Shown here: in pieces, positions 15,484 through 24,163 of the stretch
How the letters are laid out: each line of letters opens with the position of its first letter
Position numbering within the stretch: the first letter of the stretch is position 1
Position numbers and translations under genes: made by a program
Notes under the pieces: model-generated
What the model saw: the letters and a program-made list of their open reading frames with translations, nothing else
Told to the model about the DNA's origin: nothing
Database searches by the model: none
NCBI GenBank assembly: GCA_020638635.1
Contig: JACKIE010000002.1
Location: 391,450 to 455,449, forward strand
Length of the DNA stretch: 64,000 nucleotides
Direction: 5' to 3'
Source of the DNA: Planctomycetota bacterium
GTDB taxonomy: Bacteria > Planctomycetota > UBA8742 > UBA2392

Positions 15484-16157
15484 AAGGCGTCGAGGTCCTG
15501 ATCACGGCCGGTCCCACCTTCGAGTTTCTCGACGACGTGCGCTACATCGGCAATCCCAGCACCGGCCGCATGGGCCTGGAACTGGCCGAGGCCGCACGCA
15601 ACAAGGGCGCCATCGTCACGCTGGTTATGGGGCCGACACAGCTGATGCCGCCGCCGGGCATTCACTGGATACCCGTGGTCAGCGGACAGGAGATGCTGCA
15701 GGCCGTGAAGGAGCGCTTTACTGAAAGCCGCGTGTTCATCGCCAGCGCTGCCGTCAGCGATTACCGGCCTGCCAAGCGCATCAAGGGCAAAGAGAAAAAG
15801 GGGCCGAAGACCAAGACGATTGAGCTGGTGAAGAACCCGGACATCCTGAAGACCGTCACCAAGGGGCGCAGCAGCGAGCAGGTAATCGTGGGCTTCAGCC
15901 TTGAGTCAACCAACCTGCTCCAGAACGCACGCAAGAAGATGACGCAGAAGCGCTGCGACCTGATGGTGGTCAACAGCCCCGGCCACTTCGGCGAGGCGCG
16001 CGAGCACGTCTGGATATTGAACAAACACGGCGTGGTGAAAGAGATGCCGCCCGCCGGCAAGAAGCAGGTGGCGGCGCAGATCATCGAGCTGGTGGACGCC
16101 AGCCTGCGCCGCGAAATCCTGCCGGTGGCGCAGCGCTTTGAGGACATCAAGCCATGA
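15468..16157 (+). CDS. Stand-alone phosphopantothenate-cysteine ligase (CoaB domain)
   Basis: 229 aa. VLITAGPTFEFLDDVRYIGNPSTGRMG is the CoaB substrate- and nucleotide-binding start. SAAVSDYRP and the KNPDIL and VGFSLES segments follow the DNA/pantothenate metabolism flavoprotein C-terminal domain. The enzyme joins 4-phosphopantothenate and cysteine using CTP or ATP on the way to coenzyme A. In most bacteria it is the C-terminal half of bifunctional CoaBC; the CoaC decarboxylase half is absent here and must be elsewhere. The start at 15468 lies inside the end of the asparaginase gene. The stop overlaps the next start (ATGA). Confidence 0.88.
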   Translation: MAGGIEGVEVLITAGPTFEFLDDVRYIGNPSTGRMGLELAEAARNKGAIVTLVMGPTQLMPPPGIHWIPVVSGQEMLQAVKERFTESRVFIASAAVSDYRPAKRIKGKEKKGPKTKTIELVKNPDILKTVTKGRSSEQVIVGFSLESTNLLQNARKKMTQKRCDLMVVNSPGHFGEAREHVWILNKHGVVKEMPPAGKKQVAAQIIELVDASLRREILPVAQRFEDIKP

Positions 16158-17017
16158 TGCGATTCTTCGCCTTTGAGCTGGACGGCGACACCCGCCTCGG
16201 CGTGGAGCGCGCGGGCGTGCAGCACGACATCACGCGCGGCGCCGTGCGCGACTTCGGCAAGCGGCTGATCATCGAGTTCCTGCACGAGGACGAGCTCGAC
16301 GCGCTGATCGGCGCTATCGAAGACCAGTCCCTGCTGCTGGAAGAAATGCCCGGCCACTTCAACTGGCTGCCGCCCATCCCGCGCCCCGGCAAGATCCTTG
16401 CCATGGTGCAGAACTACCGCAAACACGCCGCCGAGTTCGGCAACGAGGCGCCGTCCGCGCCGGTCTGGTTCGGCAAGATCAGCAGCTCGCTCACCGGCCA
16501 TGGCACCACCATCCGTGTGCCAGCCTGGGTGGACGGCCGCGTGGACCACGAAGTCGAGCTCGCGGCCGTGATGGGCCAGCGCGCCAAGGAAGTGCTGGCC
16601 GACACGGCATTGGCGCTGGTGGCGGGCTACACGATCGCGAACGACATGAGTGCGAGGCGCATCCAGAAGGATGACCGCGAAAACAAACACCCCTGGCTGC
16701 GCTGCAAGAACTTCGACACCTTCACACCCATGGGGCCGTATTTCGTGCCGGCGCGCTACGTGCCGGACCCGCAGGCGCTGAAAATCATGTGCCGCGTGAA
16801 CGGCGAGACGCGCCAGGACGCCACCACGGCCGACATGATCCACCCGGTGAACAGGATCGTGGCCGAGATGTCGCGCTGGATGACGCTGGAGCCCGGGGAC
16901 GTTATCTGTACGGGCACGCCGGAGGGCGTCTACAACCTGCGCGACGGCGACGTGTGCGAGTGCGAAATCGCAGGGCTGGGCATTCTGCGCAACCCGGTCT
17001 CAAGGCCGGCGCCATAG
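16154..17017 (+). CDS. Fumarylacetoacetate hydrolase (FAH) family protein
   Basis: 287 aa. The FAH fold core is clear: IPRPGKILAMVQNYRKHAAEFG, PVWFGKISSSLTG, metal-ligand segment DHEVELAAVMG (about residue 133), GYTIANDMSARR, CKNFDTFTPMGPYFVP and VICTGTPEGV. Family members cleave C-C bonds or decarboxylate and hydrate 2-oxo acids (fumarylpyruvate hydrolase, oxaloacetate decarboxylase, hydroxyhepta-dienedioate isomerase) with Mg2+. The exact substrate cannot be assigned. It is coupled to coaB by ATGA overlap and followed 21 bp later by a DHH phosphoesterase. Confidence 0.9.
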   Translation: MMRFFAFELDGDTRLGVERAGVQHDITRGAVRDFGKRLIIEFLHEDELDALIGAIEDQSLLLEEMPGHFNWLPPIPRPGKILAMVQNYRKHAAEFGNEAPSAPVWFGKISSSLTGHGTTIRVPAWVDGRVDHEVELAAVMGQRAKEVLADTALALVAGYTIANDMSARRIQKDDRENKHPWLRCKNFDTFTPMGPYFVPARYVPDPQALKIMCRVNGETRQDATTADMIHPVNRIVAEMSRWMTLEPGDVICTGTPEGVYNLRDGDVCECEIAGLGILRNPVSRPAP

Positions 17018-17038
17018 GGGCTAGTTCGGCAGGACCAC

Positions 17039-18067
17039 GTGATCGATACCGGCTTCAGGGACTACCAGCGCGCCGCCGAGCTGTTCAAGGCCGGCAAGCG
17101 TTTCGTGATCGGCGGCCACCCGTCCATGGACGGCGACGCCATCGGCAGCATGTACGCCCTGCACCACGCGCTGACAGCCGCCGGGCGTGAGTGCCTGGCC
17201 GTTACCCAGGATGCCGGCCTTGGCAAGTACGCATTCCTTGACGGGTCAACAGTGCTGAAGTCGCTCGACGAGCTGCCTTCCAGACTTGCCGGCTACGACA
17301 CGGCATTGATCGTCGATTGCGGCGCCCAGAGCCGCGCCCGCGCGATACTGGAACGCCTCGCGCCCGGCACCAAGGTCGTCAACCTCGACCATCACATCGA
17401 CAACCCCGGTTTCGGCGACGCGGCCGTGGTGATCCCGGATGCCAGCAGCACCGGCGAGGTGGTCTACAACACGCTGAAGCTGGCGGGCATCCCGCTGAAT
17501 CGGCGGGCGGCCGAGGCGCTGTTCACGGCGATCGTGACCGACACCGGCCGTTTCAGCTTCAGCAACAGCACGCCTGATTCGTACCGCATCGTGGCGGACC
17601 TGACTGAGCAGTTCGAGCTGAACGTCTCCGAGCTGACGGGCATGATCTACCGCGCCAAGACCCCGCAGCGCCTGAAGCTGGAAGCCATGGTCGCCGCCGG
17701 CGTGGAAACGCGCCTCGACGGCAAGCTGGTGATCGCGCGGGTTTCACGCGCGATGCTGGACGCAACCGGCTGCAGCGAGGCTGAGGCCGCAGAGATGATA
17801 GTGATTCCCAAGTCCCTCAAGGGGGGCATGGTCACCATCCTGTTCCGGGAAATGGGACCCACCGAGTTGAAAGTCAGCCTGCGTAGCGAAGGCCAGATGG
17901 CTGTCAACGACATTGCGGCCAAGTTCCGCGGTGGGGGGCACCTCCGCGCCGCAGGCTTCCAGGTCCACGGCCGTCCCGTGGCAGAAGCCGAAACCGAGAT
18001 CATCGAGGCAGTCAGCAGCGCGCTGGAAAGCACGCTCAAGCAAACCGGCGGCCGGATCATCGTCTAG
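17039..18067 (+). CDS. DHH-family phosphoesterase (NrnA/bifunctional oligoribonuclease-PAP phosphatase type)
   Basis: 342 aa with a GTG start and AGGA 6 bases upstream. The DHH domain shows GHPSMDGDAIGSMYAL (motif I DGDAIGS), LIVDCG, the DHH triad in NLDHHIDN (about residue 117) and TDTGRFSFSN. The C-terminal DHHA1 domain ends with FRGGGHLRAAGF (GGGH motif). NrnA enzymes degrade short RNA oligomers and may dephosphorylate pAp; GdpP-like c-di-AMP enzymes have extra domains that are absent here. Mn2+-dependent and cytosolic. Confidence 0.92.
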   Translation: MIDTGFRDYQRAAELFKAGKRFVIGGHPSMDGDAIGSMYALHHALTAAGRECLAVTQDAGLGKYAFLDGSTVLKSLDELPSRLAGYDTALIVDCGAQSRARAILERLAPGTKVVNLDHHIDNPGFGDAAVVIPDASSTGEVVYNTLKLAGIPLNRRAAEALFTAIVTDTGRFSFSNSTPDSYRIVADLTEQFELNVSELTGMIYRAKTPQRLKLEAMVAAGVETRLDGKLVIARVSRAMLDATGCSEAEAAEMIVIPKSLKGGMVTILFREMGPTELKVSLRSEGQMAVNDIAAKFRGGGHLRAAGFQVHGRPVAEAETEIIEAVSSALESTLKQTGGRIIV

Positions 18068-18124
18068 CCATTCGGGTGCGCCCGACAATCTTGTCGAGCC
18101 CGCGCTTTCGTCTACACTCGCCAC

Positions 18125-18955
18125 ATGCCCATCAACCGATCGCAGCTTGCACGCCAACTTCGCGGCCACGTGGAACTGCTGGCGGCGGGCGGCATGCGGG
18201 AGGTTGGCATCAAACCCAGGCGCTCCGCCAAGGCTCCTTCTGCGAAAACACCAAGCGCCGGGAAACCGAAGCCCGCCAAGCCTGGGGTTGCACCGCCCAG
18301 TCCGCCGAACGCGGCCGGGTTCAAACCCGTGATCGTGCCCTCCGTGGCGCTGGATGAACTGAAGGATCACGATAGCCCGGAGGCCCGCGCCCTTGAGCCT
18401 GTGGCGGAGGCCGTTCGCGTGTGCGCCAGCTGCGGCCTGTGTGAAACCCGCACCCAGACCGTGTTCGGCACCGGCGACCCGCGCTCGCCCCTGATGATCA
18501 TCGGTGAGGCGCCCGGCGGCGACGAAGACGTGAAGGGCCTGCCCTTCGTCGGCCGCGCCGGCAAGCTGCTGACCGACATCATCGAAAAGGGCATGAAGTA
18601 CAAGCGCGAGCACGTCTACATCGCCAACGTGCTGAAGTGCCGCCCGCCAGGTAACCGCAACCCGGAGCCCCACGAGATAGACGCCTGCCGCGGCTACCTG
18701 GAGCGGCAGATCGAGATCATCAACCCCGAGGTGATCCTTGCCGTAGGCCTGTTCCCGGCCCAGTGGCTGACCGGCAAGAAGATCGCCATCGGCAAGCTGC
18801 GCGGCGAAGTGCACGAGGTAAACGGCCGCAAGGTGATCTGCACCTACCACCCGGCCTACGTGCTGCGCAACTACACGGTGGAGACGCGCAAGAAGGTGCA
18901 CGAAGACGTGCTGTTGGCCGTAAACATCCTCGGCCCCGGCCCGCTGGTTGGGTAG
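18125..18955 (+). CDS. Family 4/5-type uracil-DNA glycosylase with 4Fe-4S cluster
   Basis: 276 aa. A basic, alanine-proline-rich N-terminal extension of about 90 residues precedes the UDG domain. The domain has two N-proximal cluster cysteines (CASCGLC), the catalytic motif GEAPGGDED (about residue 127), FVGRAGKLL, LKCRPPGNRNPEPHEIDAC with further cysteines, and TYHPAYVLRN as the second active-site loop. Such enzymes remove uracil produced by cytosine deamination, starting base-excision repair. The extension is unusual for the family and is another lysine/alanine/proline-rich tail in this genome. Upstream gene end is 57 bp away. Confidence 0.93.
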   Translation: MPINRSQLARQLRGHVELLAAGGMREVGIKPRRSAKAPSAKTPSAGKPKPAKPGVAPPSPPNAAGFKPVIVPSVALDELKDHDSPEARALEPVAEAVRVCASCGLCETRTQTVFGTGDPRSPLMIIGEAPGGDEDVKGLPFVGRAGKLLTDIIEKGMKYKREHVYIANVLKCRPPGNRNPEPHEIDACRGYLERQIEIINPEVILAVGLFPAQWLTGKKIAIGKLRGEVHEVNGRKVICTYHPAYVLRNYTVETRKKVHEDVLLAVNILGPGPLVG

Positions 18956-19000
18956 GTGGCTCTCCATTGCGCCCAAAAGGTCATGCGCTAGAAACAGTCC

Positions 19001-19132
19001 ATGCCGCTGTACCAGATCATTCTGCTGGCGCTGTCGATCCTGCTGGGGATCGGGATCTTCATCTTCATCGTCACGTTCATTAATCGCGTGGCCAAGGAAG
19101 AGGCGGCTGCTCGTGAAAAATCTGGGCCGTGA
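19001..19132 (+). CDS. Possible small membrane protein, 43 aa
   Basis: The frame begins MPLYQIILLALSILLGIGIF, one long hydrophobic helix, then has a short charged tail (NRVAKEEAAAREKSG). It lies 45 bp after the UDG gene and overlaps the end of the convergent AMMECR1 gene by 53 bp. No clear ribosome site. Helix-plus-charged-tail composition favours a real gene, but it could be chance. Confidence 0.4.
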   Translation: MPLYQIILLALSILLGIGIFIFIVTFINRVAKEEAAAREKSGP

Positions 19133-19667
19133 ACGTGAAGATGCTCGTTGCGGGGTCTTTCCAGGCCCCGCGGTGCAGGCCCGCCTTGCGGCAAGTTTCA
19201 CCCAGGAACGTTTCCGCGTCCCAACCGTAGCGTTCCGCCACCTGCGGCAGCAGCACGCCTGAATACGGCCCGTTGTGCACCAGCAGGCCGTGCAGGCCGG
19301 GCTTCACGTCTTCCGGGCGCGTGCGCTTCATGGGCGACAGCACGCTGATCTCGTAGGTCAGGTCCGCAAGTTCAGCTTCCGTGACCGGGTCAAAACGCGT
19401 GTCGTGGGTGCCGGCCGCGATGCCAAGGTCGATCAGCAACTGACCCAGCGGCCCTTCGCCGATCAGGTGGCCGATGCAGCCGCGCAACTCGCCGTCGCGG
19501 GTATGGATGGTGACGAAGGCGCCCAGCGGCTGATCCAGCCCGCCGCTGAAGGGTGTTTCAACCTTCAACTTGTTGCCTTGCCTGACCCAGTGTTCCAGGC
19601 TGCGACGGGCCAGATTCAGGCCTTCGCGGCCCTCGGCCTCGGTGAGTGGTCCCTGTACTTCCGTCAT
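19080..19667 (-). CDS. AMMECR1-domain protein
   Basis: 195 aa. The family hallmark LRGCIGH (about residue 61) is present, with GAFVTIHTRDGELRG before it and YEISVLSPMKR, GLLVHNGPYSGVLLPQVAERYGW and FLGETCRKAGL after it. The AMMECR1 family is conserved from bacteria to humans and often linked to radical-SAM and MEMO partners; the biochemical role is unsettled. No MEMO1 homologue is in this window. It is convergent with the UDG region and divergent from etfB. Confidence 0.9.
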   Translation of the reverse strand: MTEVQGPLTEAEGREGLNLARRSLEHWVRQGNKLKVETPFSGGLDQPLGAFVTIHTRDGELRGCIGHLIGEGPLGQLLIDLGIAAGTHDTRFDPVTEAELADLTYEISVLSPMKRTRPEDVKPGLHGLLVHNGPYSGVLLPQVAERYGWDAETFLGETCRKAGLHRGAWKDPATSIFTFTAQIFHEQPPLPWPRD

Positions 19668-19772
19668 CGACTATGTCCTTGCCGTTTCGGCGCAGGCGAA
19701 TATGCTCCGGGCCTTCGCATCATAGGACCTTCGGCAGAAGCCCGAAACCAGCCTGCAGACCGCGAGAGAGAC

Positions 19773-20522
19773 ATGGACATCATCGTTTGCATCCGCCGCG
19801 CGCCGACCACCGACGCGCGCATCAAGCCGGCCGCCGACGGCAAGAACTACGATCCCGCCGGCGTGAACTACGACATCAGCGAATACGACAAGTTCGCGAT
19901 TGAGGCCGGCATCCTGCTGAAGGAAAAGCACGGCGGCACGGTCACCATCCTGACGCTCGGCCCCTCGGCCGCCACCAAGGAAATGCGCACCGCCATCGCC
20001 ATGGGCTGCGACGCCGCGCACCTGCTGGTGAGTGACGCGAACCATGACTCCTGGGCGATCGCGCAGGCGCTGGCGGCAAAGATCAAGAGCCTGCCTCACG
20101 ACATCGTGCTGTTCGGCTGGAGTTCCGTGGACAACCAGTCTTCGGCCACGGGCCAGATGGTCGCCGAGTTGCTCGGCCTGCCCAGCGTGAGCGTCGCCGT
20201 CGCGCTCGATGTCGCGGACGGCCAGGCAACCGTGGATCGCCTCGCCGCCGGCGGCAACCGCGAACGTTACAGTGTCAAGCTGCCCGCCGTGGTCACCTGC
20301 ACCAAGGGCCTCAACAAGCCGCGCAGCGCGAACATGAAGGGCATCATGGCCGCCAAGAAGACGGCCGTGCCCGAGACGCCGGCCAACGCGCCCGCTGACG
20401 GCGTGACGGTGGTGAAGCTCTCACCGCCGCCCGCGCGCGCCGAGGGCAAGATTGTCGGCAAGGGCCCCGAGGCCGCTGCCGCGCTGGCCAAGCTGCTGCG
20501 TGAAGAAGCCAAGGTAATCTGA
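19773..20522 (+). CDS. etfB: Electron transfer flavoprotein, beta subunit
   Basis: 249 aa, with GAGAG before the ATG at 19773. DIIVCIRRAPTTDARIKP, NYDISEYDKFAIEAGILLKEKHGG, the AMGCDAAHLLVSD segment, SVDNQSSATGQMVAELLG and KGLNKPRSANMKGIMAAKK are the classical EtfB blocks that bind AMP and dock acyl-CoA dehydrogenases. With EtfA it carries electrons from flavin dehydrogenases to ETF:quinone oxidoreductase. etfA follows 20 bp later. Confidence 0.97.
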   Translation: MDIIVCIRRAPTTDARIKPAADGKNYDPAGVNYDISEYDKFAIEAGILLKEKHGGTVTILTLGPSAATKEMRTAIAMGCDAAHLLVSDANHDSWAIAQALAAKIKSLPHDIVLFGWSSVDNQSSATGQMVAELLGLPSVSVAVALDVADGQATVDRLAAGGNRERYSVKLPAVVTCTKGLNKPRSANMKGIMAAKKTAVPETPANAPADGVTVVKLSPPPARAEGKIVGKGPEAAAALAKLLREEAKVI

Positions 20523-20542
20523 ATCCGGGTCGAGGTAGAGCC

Positions 20543-21520
20543 ATGTCGGACGTTCTGGTTTTTGTTGAGTTTTCGGACGGCGCAGCAACCAAGGCGGGCC
20601 TGCAGGCGCTTGGCGCCGGCAGCACGCTGGCCAAGGCGCTCGGCGGCAAGGCGATCGCGCTGGTGATCGGCAACAGCGCCGGTGAGCTGGGCAAGCACGG
20701 CGCCGATCGCGTGCTGGTGGCCGGCGGCGACGCCGTCGGCAGCTACAGCCCCGACGGTTTCGCGCGCATCGTGGCGGAGCAGGCCAAGGCGACCAATGCG
20801 GCCGCCGTGCTGGCCAGCGCCACGCCCATGGGCAAAGACTTTTTCCCGCGCGCGGCGGCCATCGCCGGGTGCGGTCTCGCGGCCGACTGCATCGAGCTGG
20901 ACGCCGAAGGCGGCAAGCCGCGTGCCGTGCGGCCTGTGTTCGCGGGCAAGGCGCTCGCCACGGTGGAAGCTCCCGGCACACTGTGGGCCACGCTGCGCCC
21001 CAACGTGTTCGCGGAGGTCAACGCCGGCGGCAGCGCCGCGCCGGAGACCGTGCCGGTCACGTTTGGTCCCGGCGACCTCAAGGCCGTGGTGAAAGAGATC
21101 GTCGCCGGCGTGAAGGGCAAGCTGGACGTAGCCGAGGCCGAAATCGTCGTCAGCGGCGGTCGCGGCCTGAAAGATCCGGCCGGCGAAGGCAAGCAGAACT
21201 GGGCGAACCTGGAAGCGTTGGCCGAGGCGCTAGGCGCGGCAACCGGCGCTTCGCGCGCGGTGGTGGACGCCGGCTGGCGCCCGCACGGCGAGCAGGTGGG
21301 TCAGACCGGCAAAACGGTCAGCCCGAAGCTGTACATCGCGTGCGCGATTTCGGGGGCGATCCAGCACCTGGCGGGCATGAGCGGCAGCAAGGTAATCGTC
21401 GCGATCAACAAGGACGAGAACGCGCCGATCTTCAAATTGGCCGACTACGGTATCGTAGGCACCGTTGAGGACGTGCTGCCTGCGCTGACGGCGGCATTGA
21501 AAGAAACGCTGTCGAGCTAG
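20543..21520 (+). CDS. etfA: Electron transfer flavoprotein, alpha subunit
   Basis: 325 aa. The N-terminal half has DVLVFVEFSDG and ATPMGKDFFPRAAAIAGCGLAADCIEL. The C-terminal FAD domain is textbook: GGRGLKDP, GASRAVVDAGWRPHGEQVGQTGKTVSPKLY in separate blocks, ISGAIQHLAGMSGSKVIVAINKD and APIFKLADYGIVGTVEDVLP. It binds the FAD that shuttles electrons and forms the heterodimer with EtfB. Acyl-CoA ligase-like gene 21944 follows after a 423-bp gap, a possible but not compelling link to fatty-acid oxidation. Confidence 0.97.
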   Translation: MSDVLVFVEFSDGAATKAGLQALGAGSTLAKALGGKAIALVIGNSAGELGKHGADRVLVAGGDAVGSYSPDGFARIVAEQAKATNAAAVLASATPMGKDFFPRAAAIAGCGLAADCIELDAEGGKPRAVRPVFAGKALATVEAPGTLWATLRPNVFAEVNAGGSAAPETVPVTFGPGDLKAVVKEIVAGVKGKLDVAEAEIVVSGGRGLKDPAGEGKQNWANLEALAEALGAATGASRAVVDAGWRPHGEQVGQTGKTVSPKLYIACAISGAIQHLAGMSGSKVIVAINKDENAPIFKLADYGIVGTVEDVLPALTAALKETLSS

Positions 21521-21943
21521 TTTCCCAAAATTGCCTTGAGTCCCAATGAGCCCATGGCGTGTGGGCGCGTGGGAAATTGCCGACGAGTTATCCACATTTT
21601 ATTGGGAAAGTGGAGTCTGGTGTGTCAGTTAAAGGTTTTGTCAGGCGCTGGCGGACGTTACAACATATGCTTTATAAACTGGACTCATACCAACACACCC
21701 TAAGCCTCGAATTGCTTGCAAGTTAGCAACCACCTCACTAGTCACTCCGATCAGGGGCGAGTCCTGGCTCCATTTGCGTTTTCTTCACAAATACCCCTTC
21801 AACGACGGCTTCGGGGGCGGTACTGACATCTTCTCCACATTTCTTGTGGGAACTTTGCTACTACTTCCTGACACACCCAAACCCGCTTGTGCAGGGAAAG
21901 CTGAACGATAATCTTGCCCCGGCGGTTCTGGGACGGAGCCAAG
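21521..21943 (+). other. 423-bp AT-richer intergenic region with DnaA-box-like sites
   Basis: No gene is supported here. The region is visibly lower in G+C than its surroundings. It holds one perfect DnaA-box consensus TTATCCACA (21588-21596) and two near matches in the same orientation: TTCTTCACA (21781-21789) and TTCTCCACA (21831-21839). The words around 21601-21640 (GTGGAGTCTGGTGTGTCAG) and 21834-21880 (CTCCACA, CCTGACACACC) are partly inverse to each other. No dnaA, dnaN or gidA neighbours it. Confidence 0.4.
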
Positions 21944-24103
21944 ATGGCGCGGGCGGGAAAATCCAAACCGGGTAGGAACGCGCGCCAGGCGTCGGCAAAG
22001 AAAAGGCCGACGCGCGCAAAGCGTGTCGCCCGGAAACATTCGGTAAAGCCGAAGTCCGCCGGCAAGGGGAAGAGCGCTGCCTCAAGGCCCGCTAAGAAAA
22101 AGCCCGAGCCAGCATCCAAGCCCGCAGATGCGCGCAAAACCACCACACACAAGCGGGGCGAACTGAAACCGAAGAAGCGTGCGCAGCCTGCTCCGTCCTA
22201 CGTAAGATCCGGGAAGCGCCGTCCCACCGATGTAGTGCGCGTCCGTGCGCGATTCACGGAACCTCTGCGCCGCTTCAGCCCGTATGAAAACCTGCGCGAT
22301 CTGATTCACGGGCAGGCCGAGAAGTACGAAGACAGGTCCTTCCTTATCTATGAGGAAGACGGTCGTGAATTCAGCTATCGCACGCTCGACACCCAAACCA
22401 CCGCGGTGGCAAACGTGTTGCATGAGTTGGGTTTTTCCAAAGGCGCGCGGGTTGCACTGCTGTTTGAGAACTCGCCTGAGTTCGTGTTCGCCTTCCTGGG
22501 TGCGATGAAGGGCGGCTTCATCGCTGTACCGATGAATCTGCAACTCCCTGACGACAAGCTGCGCTTCATGCTTGAGGACTGCGGAGCCGGCGCCGTGATT
22601 ACCAGCTCGGCCGTTTGGCAGCGCATCGCGCCGCTGCTCGAAGCTTTGCCGGGAATGGAGTCGGTGCTGCTGATCAATCGTCCCGGCAAACCTGCCGGCA
22701 TGAGGGTTGAGCCAAGCCACATCGGCCATGGCGACAGTGGCGCGGCCTTCCGCATCATGGACTTCAATGGCTGCCTGGCAGCCGCGGGGCACGAGCTCAA
22801 GACCGCGGAACTTGGCTGGTGGGATGAGGCTCAGATCGTGTACACGGGGCATCACCTGGACCAGCCGCGTGGCGCGATCCTGCAGCATCGCCAGTTCATG
22901 ACCTCTGCGCGCTGGCTCGCGATCTGGCTGAACCTGGATGCGCAACAACGCTTCATGAGCGTACTTCCGCTGTTCCATGCCAACGCGCAAATCGTCACCC
23001 TGTTCACGCCACTGCAAATCGGCGGCAGCGTGGTGCTCTCCAGAGAATTTGGCGTGGCGCGGGTGTGGCGGGCCATCGAACGCTACCGTGTTTCGACTCT
23101 GTCGGCCGTGCCAAGCATGCTTGGCATCCTTGCGGACCGCGAGCTGGCGGAAGCTCGAGGCGCGAAGCCCGCTGGCTCCGCGGCATGGCCCGCTCCGAAC
23201 GAGAGCCCGGGCAGCCTGGGGCAGCGCTCAGATACCGAGGCGCGCGAGATGGGCCTGGCACGCGGCCACGACGTAAGCAGCCTGGAGCGCGTTCTGTGCG
23301 GCGCCGCCCCTTTGCCCAGCGAGGTGCAGAAGCGATTCGAGCAAACCTTCCTGGTGCCTGTAATCGAGGGTTACAGCATGGCCGAGACTACCTGTTTCGC
23401 CATGCTCAACCCGGGCAATGGTACGCGGAAGCTGGGTTCGGTCGGTGCGGCTGTCGGCAACAAGGTCGCGATACAGAGCAACGACATGCCGGCGCGGCCG
23501 CTTGAGGGCGACTGGGGTCCCATGAGCCTGCAGCGCATGAACCCGGCAGTGTTTCCCACAGCCGAGGTGTACGAGCCCGGCGAAATCTGCGTGTGGGGCG
23601 AAAACGTTCTTAAGGAGTACTACCGTCGCCCCCAGGACAATCCGGAAGCTTTCGCTGGAGGCTGGTTTCACACAGGTGACATAGGCTACCAGGACGCCGA
23701 AGGTTTCTTCTACGTGCTAGGGCACCAGGGCGAAGAGATCGACCTCGAGGGCGAGCGTTTCATGCCCCGCGAGATCGATGAGCAATTGTTCGCACACGGT
23801 CAGATCGAGCAGGCAGCCACGGTGGCCCTGGCAGATGGGGGCGGATCGACCGTCACAACCTGGATCGTGATGCGCAAGGGCACCTTTCCCGAGGGACCGG
23901 ACGAAGGCCGCATGCCCAAGGACGAAACCCAGCTCGATGCCAAACGTGGTGAGATCGAAACCTTCCTCGAGCGGCGGCTGAGCGGCAAGAAGCGGCCCAC
24001 GGCAATTCGCTTCGCGAACGAGCTGCCCACCGACACAACGGGTAAAACCCGCATCATCGAATTGAAACGTCTGTCAGATCGCCGGGCCGTGCTGCCGGAG
24101 TAG
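21944..24103 (+). CDS. Acyl-CoA synthetase/AMP-ligase-like protein with histone-H1-like N-terminal tail
   Basis: 719 aa; ATG at 21944 with GGAG 5 bases upstream (an earlier TTG is less likely). Residues 1 to about 95 are a basic K/A/P/R-rich tail like eukaryotic histone H1. The adenylate-forming fold follows: GARVALLFENSPEFVFAFLGAMKGGFIAVPMN, GYSMAETTC (A5), GWFHTGDIGY (A7), FLERRLSGKKRP and PTDTTGKTR with the catalytic C-terminal lysine. The ATP-binding loop, normally YTSGTTGxPKG, is degenerate here (YTGHHLDQPRG, about residue 299), lacking the Ser/Thr-Gly-Thr core. The family activates fatty or aryl acids as CoA thioesters, but reduced or altered activity is possible. A variable insert near residues 400-440 is low-complexity. 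Confidence 0.85.
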   Translation: MARAGKSKPGRNARQASAKKRPTRAKRVARKHSVKPKSAGKGKSAASRPAKKKPEPASKPADARKTTTHKRGELKPKKRAQPAPSYVRSGKRRPTDVVRVRARFTEPLRRFSPYENLRDLIHGQAEKYEDRSFLIYEEDGREFSYRTLDTQTTAVANVLHELGFSKGARVALLFENSPEFVFAFLGAMKGGFIAVPMNLQLPDDKLRFMLEDCGAGAVITSSAVWQRIAPLLEALPGMESVLLINRPGKPAGMRVEPSHIGHGDSGAAFRIMDFNGCLAAAGHELKTAELGWWDEAQIVYTGHHLDQPRGAILQHRQFMTSARWLAIWLNLDAQQRFMSVLPLFHANAQIVTLFTPLQIGGSVVLSREFGVARVWRAIERYRVSTLSAVPSMLGILADRELAEARGAKPAGSAAWPAPNESPGSLGQRSDTEAREMGLARGHDVSSLERVLCGAAPLPSEVQKRFEQTFLVPVIEGYSMAETTCFAMLNPGNGTRKLGSVGAAVGNKVAIQSNDMPARPLEGDWGPMSLQRMNPAVFPTAEVYEPGEICVWGENVLKEYYRRPQDNPEAFAGGWFHTGDIGYQDAEGFFYVLGHQGEEIDLEGERFMPREIDEQLFAHGQIEQAATVALADGGGSTVTTWIVMRKGTFPEGPDEGRMPKDETQLDAKRGEIETFLERRLSGKKRPTAIRFANELPTDTTGKTRIIELKRLSDRRAVLPE

Positions 24104-24113
24104 GCTAAGCTCA

Positions 24114-24153
24114 AGAACAAAACCCAGCGCGATGCGCTGGGTTTTTTTGTTCT
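24114..24153 (+). terminator. Bidirectional intrinsic terminator
   Basis: Strong stem AACCCAGCGC / GCGCTGGGTT (24121-24130 with 24134-24143, GAT loop) is followed by a T-run on the plus strand. Outer bases AGAACAAA and TTTGTTCT extend the stem, giving an A/T-run on both sides. It lies between the convergent acyl-CoA ligase-like and SpoIID genes. Confidence 0.9.
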
Positions 24154-24163
24154 GACATCATGG

